A stretch of 64,000 bases of DNA from Nocardia anocheti. GTDB lineage: Bacteria > Actinomycetota > Actinomycetes > Mycobacteriales > Mycobacteriaceae. The DNA is taken from the NCBI RefSeq assembly GCF_029675105.1, contig NZ_JAQQFV010000001.1, positions 620,001 to 684,000 on the forward strand. Reading direction: 5' to 3'. A model generated the notes under the pieces. It searched no databases and was not told the origin of the DNA. It saw only the letters and a list, made by a program, of their open reading frames with translations. Of the stretch, positions 58,194 to 64,000 are shown piece after piece (within the stretch, counting starts at the first letter, position 1; each line of letters begins with the position of its first letter). The position numbers and the translations under genes are program-made.

Positions 58194-59720
58194 GTGATCC
58201 ACCTCGAGGCGGGGCAGAACATCGGGCTCACCGCCGATATCGTGCGTTTCACCGCGCGGACCGCGGGTGTCGTCGAACTCGGCGCGCTGGTGGTCGGCGA
58301 GGATCTGCGGGTCCGCGACGAACTCGACCATGTGAGCGCGGCCCGGCCCGCGGCGCCCGGCGTGCGCTTCACCGGTGACGCGGTGGAGCTCACGCTCGCG
58401 CAGGTCAGGGCCGAGGCCAACGCCGTGCTGCTCTACGTCGTCGCCGGGCGGGTGCTCGGTGACGTCACCGCGGCGCTGGCCGAGAACGGCAGTCCGGCAG
58501 CGGAATTCGTCAGCTCCCCCAGTGCGGGGGAGAGCGCGCTGATCTGCCTCGAGGTGTATCGGCGCGGCGGCGGCTGGAAGTTGCGCGCGCTCGGTCAGGG
58601 CTACGCCGGGGGCAGCGCGCAGCTGCTGAGCACCCACGGTGTGCCGGTGCCGGTGCCCGCGCAGGCCAGCGCACCCACGCAGACCGCACCGCGTCCGGCC
58701 GCCCCGCCCGCCTCGGGCATTCCGCTCGAGATCGACCACGGTCTGCAACGCATGTGGATGATCTTCGAGGACGCCGCCCGCTCGGCCGCCGCGCTGGTCT
58801 CGGCCCGCGACTACGCCACCAAGCGTCTCGACCAGGAGATGTCGGAGGCGGTGTCGAACCCGGCGACCCGCAACACCCCCGCCGCCGACGCCGCCAGGGC
58901 CGTCGCCCAGCGCAGGCACGACGAGCTGGTGGCCCTGGCCGACGCCGATCACCGGCGCGACAGCGACCAGCTCGGTCGTGAGATCGCCGAGGCCGACGCC
59001 GTGATGCCCGCCGCGCTGGCGTCCTGGCTGGCCCCGGCCTGGACCACCCGCGCCCAGCGCGCCGACGGCATCCGGCTCGGTGAGCTCTACGCGCTCGATC
59101 GCGGCGCGCTGCGGGTGCCGTATTGCGTTCCGGTGCCGCTGAATCGGCCGCTGTGGGTGGACACCGAGTCCACCGCCGCCGCGTCGCGGGTGGTCGGCGC
59201 GCTGGTGGCCCGACTGGTCGCGGCACTGCCCGACAAGCCGACCAGGGTGGACCTGATCGACCTCTCCGGTGGACTGCGCGGGCTGGCCGCGCCGTTGGCT
59301 CCGCTGCTGGCGGGGCCGGTGATCACCGACCACAGCGATATCTCCGCCCGCCTCGGCGAACTCGCCCACGCCGCCGAACTGGCCGAGATCGCCTACCACA
59401 GTGGACAGGTCACGCCGCCCGCCGAACACCGCGTCCTGGTGGCCGCCGACTTCCCGCACGGCTACCAGACCAGCGATGTGGTGCACCTGGGTCAGCTCAT
59501 GGTGCGCGGCGATCTGATCGGGTTGTCGCTGGTGGTCGTCGGCAGTGGTGGCACCGAATTCGCCGATGGTCCGCTGGCGTTGCTCGCGCAGTCCTGTCGG
59601 CACCTGCCGACGATTCCCGGCACGCCGCTGTTCGACCCGTGGACCGGCAACCCGTGGGAACTCGACCTGGACATGCTGCCCGCCGAACCCGAACTGCAGG
59701 CCCGCTACCTGCGGATGTAG
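58194..59720 (+). CDS. TerD-like domain fused to degenerate FtsK/HerA-like domain
   Basis: A 508-residue protein. The N-terminal TerD-type domain (1-150, LTADIVRFTARTAGVVELGA, VYRRGGGWKLRALGQGYAGG) lacks the GDN/DDE Ca motif. A helical region (185-290) follows. The C-terminal domain (300-505) has RVDLIDLSGGLRGLA, VITDHSDISARLGELAHAAE and HRVLVAADFPHGYQTSD, resembling the FtsK/SpoIIIE-like NTPase part of actinobacterial Ter proteins. No Walker A GxxxxGKS/T is present, so ATP hydrolysis is doubtful. GTG 58194 is used. Its stop adjoins that of the converging GT87 gene. Confidence 0.75.
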   Translation: MIHLEAGQNIGLTADIVRFTARTAGVVELGALVVGEDLRVRDELDHVSAARPAAPGVRFTGDAVELTLAQVRAEANAVLLYVVAGRVLGDVTAALAENGSPAAEFVSSPSAGESALICLEVYRRGGGWKLRALGQGYAGGSAQLLSTHGVPVPVPAQASAPTQTAPRPAAPPASGIPLEIDHGLQRMWMIFEDAARSAAALVSARDYATKRLDQEMSEAVSNPATRNTPAADAARAVAQRRHDELVALADADHRRDSDQLGREIAEADAVMPAALASWLAPAWTTRAQRADGIRLGELYALDRGALRVPYCVPVPLNRPLWVDTESTAAASRVVGALVARLVAALPDKPTRVDLIDLSGGLRGLAAPLAPLLAGPVITDHSDISARLGELAHAAELAEIAYHSGQVTPPAEHRVLVAADFPHGYQTSDVVHLGQLMVRGDLIGLSLVVVGSGGTEFADGPLALLAQSCRHLPTIPGTPLFDPWTGNPWELDLDMLPAEPELQARYLRM

Positions 59721-61460
59721 CTACTCCAGCATCGAGGCCGGGCGCGAACTGGTGCAGGCGTGCCGGGGGCGCAGGAACTCCGGCAGCCAGGCCAGCAGCG
59801 GGTCGGGGGCGCGGTCGAGGATGCCACCGGCGGGGTCGTCGACGAACTCGCGGCGGACCAGGTCGTCGCCGGGTTGCAGGATCTGGTGCACGATCAGCGC
59901 GCACAGGCCCAGCACCGCCAGATCGCGCAGCACCACAGTGCCGGTGAACCACTGTTCGGGCAGGCCCTTGGCGTCCTCGCCGAGGTAGTAGTACATGCGC
60001 GGCACCCAGACCAGCGCGTCGATCGTCATCCAGGCCAGCAGGATGCGCCGATGCGGCAGCGCGAGCACGGCCAGCGGCACCAGCCACAGCGAGTACTGCG
60101 GGCTCCACACCTTGTTGGTCAGCAGGAACGCGGCGACCACCAGGAAGCACAGTTGCGCCAGGCGCGGGCGGCGGGCGGCGGTCAGCGCGAGGTAGGCGAT
60201 GGCGGCGCAGGCCAGGGCGAACAGCAGCAGCGAGACGGAGTTGAGGACCGTGGGCGGCTGGCCGTGGTCGAGTTGTCCGTCGAAACCGCCCCAGCCGGTG
60301 AACGAGGTGATCACGTTGTAGATCGAGTCGGGGTCGGCGTGCCGGGTGGTGTTGAGGCGGAAGAACTCTCGCCAGCCCTCGGGATAGAGCACCGCGATCG
60401 GCAGGTTCACCGCGATCCAGGTACCCACCGCGGCGCACACGGTGAGTGTGGCGGCACCGAGCGGGCGCAGCGCGAAAAGATGGGTGCGCGCGGGGGTTTC
60501 GCGCAGGTAGACGCGCAGCGAGTCCAGGCTGTCGATATCGCGCAGGCGCAGTCCGGCGCGCGCGGCGGGCTGACGCCGCATCGGATCGGTGCGCAGGCAC
60601 AGCACCACGATGGGACCGAGCAGCAGCAGCGGATACAGCTTTGCCGCGCCACCGAGACCGAGCAGGATGCCAGCCAGCACCGGTTTGCGTCGGGCCCAGG
60701 CCAGCAGGCCGGTGGCCGCGAACGCCGTCGCCAGCGCGTCGAAGTTGGTGAAGGCGTGCACGATCACCAGCGGCGAGACCGCGATCAGCGCGGCATCCCA
60801 GACCCGCCGCCCGGCTAGTCGCGAGGAGGCCCACACGGTGATCAGCCAGCCCATCGACAGCCCCAGCGCGACGATGTTGAAGTACATCACCACCGACAGC
60901 GCGCCCGGCAGCGGCAGGTGGTTCCAGACATTGGCGATCTGCGCGGCCGCGTACTGGTAGAGGCCGGACAGCACCGGATACTCCATGTACCTGGTCTCGG
61001 TGCCGCCGTCGGGGGTCTTCTCGATCCAGAACTTCTTGTACGGGAAGGCGCCCTCGTCGAGGCGTTCGGCGCCGTAGAGCGGCACCGTGTCCGAGTAGCA
61101 CATGGCCACGTACTGGCGGCCGTTGTTCCAGTCGAGCATCAGCCCGCCCGCGCCGTTGTCGGTCTGCTGGATGCAGCCCGCCTTGGTGAACCAGCCCAGC
61201 GCCAGGAACACCACGGTGAAGGCGAACATCACCCGCAGCGGCGTCCAGAACCGCACCCGGCCGATCAGCGCGTGCTCACCGACCGGGCCGCCGACCACGC
61301 TCGACAGCTGCGCCGTCAGCGAATCGTTGCGGCTGGGCCGGTCGCGCGCGTCGACCGAACGCAGGTCGGCGGCCAGCGTGGCGGGCGCGACATACCGCAG
61401 CGCACGGCCCGGCGGGTTACCACTGGAAGCCGGGGGTTCCGTGAGTTGCTGGTCGGTCAC
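59721..61460 (-). CDS. GT87-family membrane glycosyltransferase-like protein, copy 2 (Rv0051-like)
   Basis: A 579-residue polytopic protein. The family landmarks YMEYPVLSGLYQYAAA, GGAAKLYPLLLLGPIVVLCL and TNKVWSPQYSLWLVPLAVLA are shared with the copy at 44119. A long periplasmic-facing N-terminal region precedes the first span. It starts with GTG at 61460, 21 bp after the ponA1-like stop, so the two are probably one operon, as in mycobacteria where Rv0051 follows ponA1. It may act in lipoglycan or envelope assembly. Confidence 0.87.
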   Translation of the reverse strand: MTDQQLTEPPASSGNPPGRALRYVAPATLAADLRSVDARDRPSRNDSLTAQLSSVVGGPVGEHALIGRVRFWTPLRVMFAFTVVFLALGWFTKAGCIQQTDNGAGGLMLDWNNGRQYVAMCYSDTVPLYGAERLDEGAFPYKKFWIEKTPDGGTETRYMEYPVLSGLYQYAAAQIANVWNHLPLPGALSVVMYFNIVALGLSMGWLITVWASSRLAGRRVWDAALIAVSPLVIVHAFTNFDALATAFAATGLLAWARRKPVLAGILLGLGGAAKLYPLLLLGPIVVLCLRTDPMRRQPAARAGLRLRDIDSLDSLRVYLRETPARTHLFALRPLGAATLTVCAAVGTWIAVNLPIAVLYPEGWREFFRLNTTRHADPDSIYNVITSFTGWGGFDGQLDHGQPPTVLNSVSLLLFALACAAIAYLALTAARRPRLAQLCFLVVAAFLLTNKVWSPQYSLWLVPLAVLALPHRRILLAWMTIDALVWVPRMYYYLGEDAKGLPEQWFTGTVVLRDLAVLGLCALIVHQILQPGDDLVRREFVDDPAGGILDRAPDPLLAWLPEFLRPRHACTSSRPASMLE

Positions 61461-61481
61461 GACATTCGAGGCTACCGGTGA

Positions 61482-64000
61482 CTATCGCGAACGGGTCGGT
61501 GTGGCTCCCGCGCCGCTGCTCTCGTCGTCGTTGTTGCCGCCCGCGCCCGGCCTGGTGGTCGGGGTGGTGCCGCCGGGCGAGCCGCCGTCCGGGGGCGCCA
61601 CCGGCTGACCGGGCAGCGGTCCGGCGCCGGTGGTCTCCGGTGTCTGCTGCGACTGCGGCGTCGCGGGCTGCTGCTGCACGCCGGGCACCGGGATGCGCAC
61701 GCCGGGGAAGATCTCCACCTCGGAGGGCACGATCACCGGCGGGGCGAAGGTCGGGGCGGTGGTGGAGGGCGCGGTGTAGGGCGCCGACCACTCCGGCACA
61801 CCGGCCTGGCCCTTGATCGGGGCGGGCTTGGGGAACGACTCGTTGCTCGTCCCCGAGAGCGCGCCGTCCATCGTGGACTTCCAGATGTCGGAGGGCAGAC
61901 CCGAACCGTAGATGCTGCCGCCGCCGTAGTTGCGCAGCGGATCGCCCTGCTCGGTACCGACCCACACCGCGGTGGACAGCGACGGGGTGTAGCCGACCAT
62001 CCAGGCGTCGCGGTTGTTGCCGGTGTCACCGAGCTGGTGGGTACCGGTCTTGGCCGCCGACTCCCGGCCACCGGCCAGGTTGTGGTTGCGCGAGTAGGCC
62101 GCGATCGGCTTCATCGCGGCGGTGACGTTGTCGGCCACGGCCGCGCTCACCCGCTGCTCACCGGCGGGCTCGCCGCGGTCGAGCAGCACCTGACCGTCGG
62201 CGGTCACCACGCGCTGCACGAAGTGCGGGGCGTGGTAGATGCCGGAGGCGGCCAGCGTGGCGTAGGCGGAGGCCATGTCCAGCGGGCGGGTCTGGTACTG
62301 ACCCAGCACGATGCCGTTGTTCGGACCGGCGCCGCCCGGCTCGGTCAGCGTCTCGCCGATGCCCGGCAGTTCCTCGGGAATGCCCAGCTTGTAGGCCATT
62401 TCGCGGATCTTCTGCGGACCGCCCTGCATGTCGAGCTGCATGCGGTAGAAGCTGGTGTTCAGCGAGCGCTTGAGCGCCTCGGCGATGGTGCACATGCCAC
62501 ACGACTCGCCCTCGACATTGCCGATCTCGATGCCGTTGACGGTGATCGGCGAGCTGTCGTAGAGCTGCGAGAGCGGGATGCCCTGCTCGAGGTTGGCGGC
62601 CAGGCCGATCACCTTGAACGAGGAGCCGGTCGGCAGACCGGCATTGGCGAAGTCGAAGCCCTGGCCGTCGTTGCCGCCGTAGTAGGCGCGCACGGCACCG
62701 CTGCGCGGGTCGACCGAGACCACCGCGGTGCGCAGGTTCTCCGGCTCGCCCTCGAGGTTCTTCTGGGCGGCGTTGACCGCCGCCTCCTGCGCCTTCGGGT
62801 CGATCGTGGTGGTGATCTGCAGGCCCTCGGTGTTGAGCTGCTGCTCGCTGATGCCCGCGGCCGAGAGCTCCTTGAGCACCTGGTTCTTCACCAGGCCGCC
62901 CGGACCCTCGTCCTCGTCGCCCTCGTTGAGCGAGGCCAGCGTGACCACCTGCGGGTACTGCATCGAGGCCCGCTCGCCGGGGGCCAGGTTGTTGCCGCTG
63001 ACCATGCCGTCGAGCACATAGTTCCAGCGCGCCTTGGCGCCGTCGGGGTTCTTCTCCGGGTCCAGCAGCGAGGGCAGCTGGATGGTCGCGGCCAGCACCG
63101 CGCCCTCGGACACGGTCAGTTCCTGCACCGGCTTGCCGAAGTAGGCCTTGGCGGCGGCGTCGATGCCATAGGCGCCGCGGCCGAAGTAGATGGTGTTGAG
63201 GTAGGCGGCGAGGATGTCTTCCTTGCTCCACTGGCGGGCCATCTTGGCCGAGATCACCAGCTCGTGCATCTTGCGCGTCATCGACCGCTCGTCACCGACC
63301 AGCGCGTTCTTCACGTACTGCTGGGTGATGGTCGAACCACCACCGGCGCTCTCCTTGCCCAGGACGTTGTCGCGGGCGGCGCGCGCGAAGCCCGACACCG
63401 AGAAGCCGGGGTTGGTGTAGAAGTCGCGGTCCTCGGCGGCGATCACGGCGTTGCGCACGTGCGGCGGGATCTGATCGATCGACACCTCGGTGCGGTTGCC
63501 CTGCGGCGGAACCACCTTGCTGATCTCGGTGGTGCCATCGGCGGCATAGATCATGGCGACCTGGTTGGTCTCCAGATCGCCCGGCTTGGGCACCGACACC
63601 GCCGTGTAGGCGACCAGGAACACCGCGCTCGGCACGACGATGGCCAGCGCCATCAGGACATACATGGTCCGGCGCACGCCCCGCCAGGGGAACTTCTTCT
63701 TGGTCACCGAACCATCACTACCGGAGCCGTCGTCGCCCCCGCCGTCGCGGCGGTTGCGCGGACCGGTCGGCGGCGGGGTGCCGCCGGTGCCGGTGGCCCG
63801 GCGCTCGCCGGTGGTGGGGCCGCCGGGGCGGCGTCCGGCACCGGGCCGGGCGGTACCGGCCGCACCGGCACGGGTGGTGCGGTTCACATCGTCGGCGCCG
63901 TCGCGCACGGCGCGGCCCGCACCGGTCTGCCCGGCGCGCACGGTCGGTTCGTCGGGTGTGCCCGGACGCGGAAGTTTCTGGGTGGCACCGGCCGCGGGCA
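61482..64000 (-). CDS. ponA1: Bifunctional penicillin-binding protein, class A (PonA1-like), 5' end beyond the window
   Basis: The frame is open to the edge (the GTG at 63941 is probably internal). A Gly/Arg/Pro-rich cytoplasmic region precedes one membrane span (YVLMALAIVVPSAVFLVAYT). The GT51 transglycosylase domain has IAAEDRDFYTNPGFSVSGFA, then GSTITQQYVKN and GRGAYGIDAAAKAYFGK. The transpeptidase has the SxxK motif in GSSFKVIGLAANLEQG, SLN in KRSLNTSFYRM and KTG in SAAKTGTHQLG. The C-terminal tail is rich in Pro, Thr and Gly. It polymerises and cross-links peptidoglycan during elongation and division. Confidence 0.95.
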   Translation of the reverse strand, partial: PAAGATQKLPRPGTPDEPTVRAGQTGAGRAVRDGADDVNRTTRAGAAGTARPGAGRRPGGPTTGERRATGTGGTPPPTGPRNRRDGGGDDGSGSDGSVTKKKFPWRGVRRTMYVLMALAIVVPSAVFLVAYTAVSVPKPGDLETNQVAMIYAADGTTEISKVVPPQGNRTEVSIDQIPPHVRNAVIAAEDRDFYTNPGFSVSGFARAARDNVLGKESAGGGSTITQQYVKNALVGDERSMTRKMHELVISAKMARQWSKEDILAAYLNTIYFGRGAYGIDAAAKAYFGKPVQELTVSEGAVLAATIQLPSLLDPEKNPDGAKARWNYVLDGMVSGNNLAPGERASMQYPQVVTLASLNEGDEDEGPGGLVKNQVLKELSAAGISEQQLNTEGLQITTTIDPKAQEAAVNAAQKNLEGEPENLRTAVVSVDPRSGAVRAYYGGNDGQGFDFANAGLPTGSSFKVIGLAANLEQGIPLSQLYDSSPITVNGIEIGNVEGESCGMCTIAEALKRSLNTSFYRMQLDMQGGPQKIREMAYKLGIPEELPGIGETLTEPGGAGPNNGIVLGQYQTRPLDMASAYATLAASGIYHAPHFVQRVVTADGQVLLDRGEPAGEQRVSAAVADNVTAAMKPIAAYSRNHNLAGGRESAAKTGTHQLGDTGNNRDAWMVGYTPSLSTAVWVGTEQGDPLRNYGGGSIYGSGLPSDIWKSTMDGALSGTSNESFPKPAPIKGQAGVPEWSAPYTAPSTTAPTFAPPVIVPSEVEIFPGVRIPVPGVQQQPATPQSQQTPETTGAGPLPGQPVAPPDGGSPGGTTPTTRPGAGGNNDDESSGAGATPTRSR

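Noticed and set aside
63941..63941. GTG at 63941 as the true start of the PonA1-like gene
   Set aside because: The frame continues without a stop to the window edge, with residues of similar Gly/Pro/Arg-rich character, so the real start is probably outside.

Overview
The window is high-GC actinobacterial chromosome, most likely from Nocardia or a close relative in the Mycobacteriales. Supporting signs are the very strong G/C third-position bias, a mycolyltransferase-type esterase, a WS/DGAT acyltransferase, a KstR-type operator, an Sdh1-type succinate dehydrogenase, Xre/DUF397 gene sets, and the rpsF-ssb-rpsR-rplI...dnaB and GT87-ponA gene orders known from mycobacteria. No tRNA, rRNA or CRISPR array was recognised.

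Layout. 0-2.2 kb: a DinB-type polymerase and an AcuI-type reductase. 2.2-4.3 kb: a decayed accessory patch with a short inverted-repeat element, an IS3 transposase scrap, an HTH/PIN toxin-antitoxin-like pair behind a perfect palindrome, and remnants of a methyltransferase and a serine recombinase. 4.3-9.4 kb: an ABC exporter, apparently read from a MerR-type promoter, divergent from a 980-residue FAD/Fe-S oxidoreductase. 9.5-12.4 kb: an AlkA-like glycosylase and an Xre-DUF397-DUF397 operon. 12.5-17.9 kb: the sdhBA-membrane-anchor operon, a thiolase-like protein without its catalytic cysteines, and a conserved small protein. 18-30 kb: hydrolases, an ORC/AAA-type ATPase, an NlpC/P60 hydrolase, S4, MBL-fold, epimerase, LPG-synthase-TM, GntR and ThrE proteins. 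29.6-38.5 kb: lipid genes (nitronate-monooxygenase-like and WS/DGAT) around a KstR box, a cutinase with a threonine-rich tail, a two-domain TerD, a hydrolase and a methyltransferase.

38.6-44 kb: the replication and ribosomal block dnaB, rplI, rpsR, ssb, rpsF, all on the minus strand. DnaB carries two inteins: a class-3-type mini-intein in the P-loop and a LAGLIDADG intein further downstream. Several DnaA-box-like 9-mers lie upstream of dnaB.

44-61.5 kb: a Ter stress-response locus flanked by two inverted GT87-family paralogues. It holds DUF475/TerC and TerD on the minus strand. Divergent to them is a translationally coupled set of four genes: a coiled-coil protein, an HpcH/HpaI aldolase, a fused PRTase-TRSP + StiP-PELOTA protein and a HAD phosphatase. 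A mycolyltransferase-like esterase follows. Next come three AIM24 paralogues, divergent from a two-domain TerD and a TerD protein fused to a degenerate FtsK-like domain. This arrangement matches the comparative-genomics prediction of a Ter-linked pathway making a nucleoside-like metabolite, with Ca-binding TerD and AIM24 proteins as the membrane or stress-sensing arm. It is the most interesting system here. The window ends inside a bifunctional penicillin-binding protein gene (ponA1-like) on the minus strand.

A recurring feature is a TANNNT-like -10 hexamer placed 6-7 bp before the start codon with no Shine-Dalgarno sequence, which points to many leaderless mRNAs.
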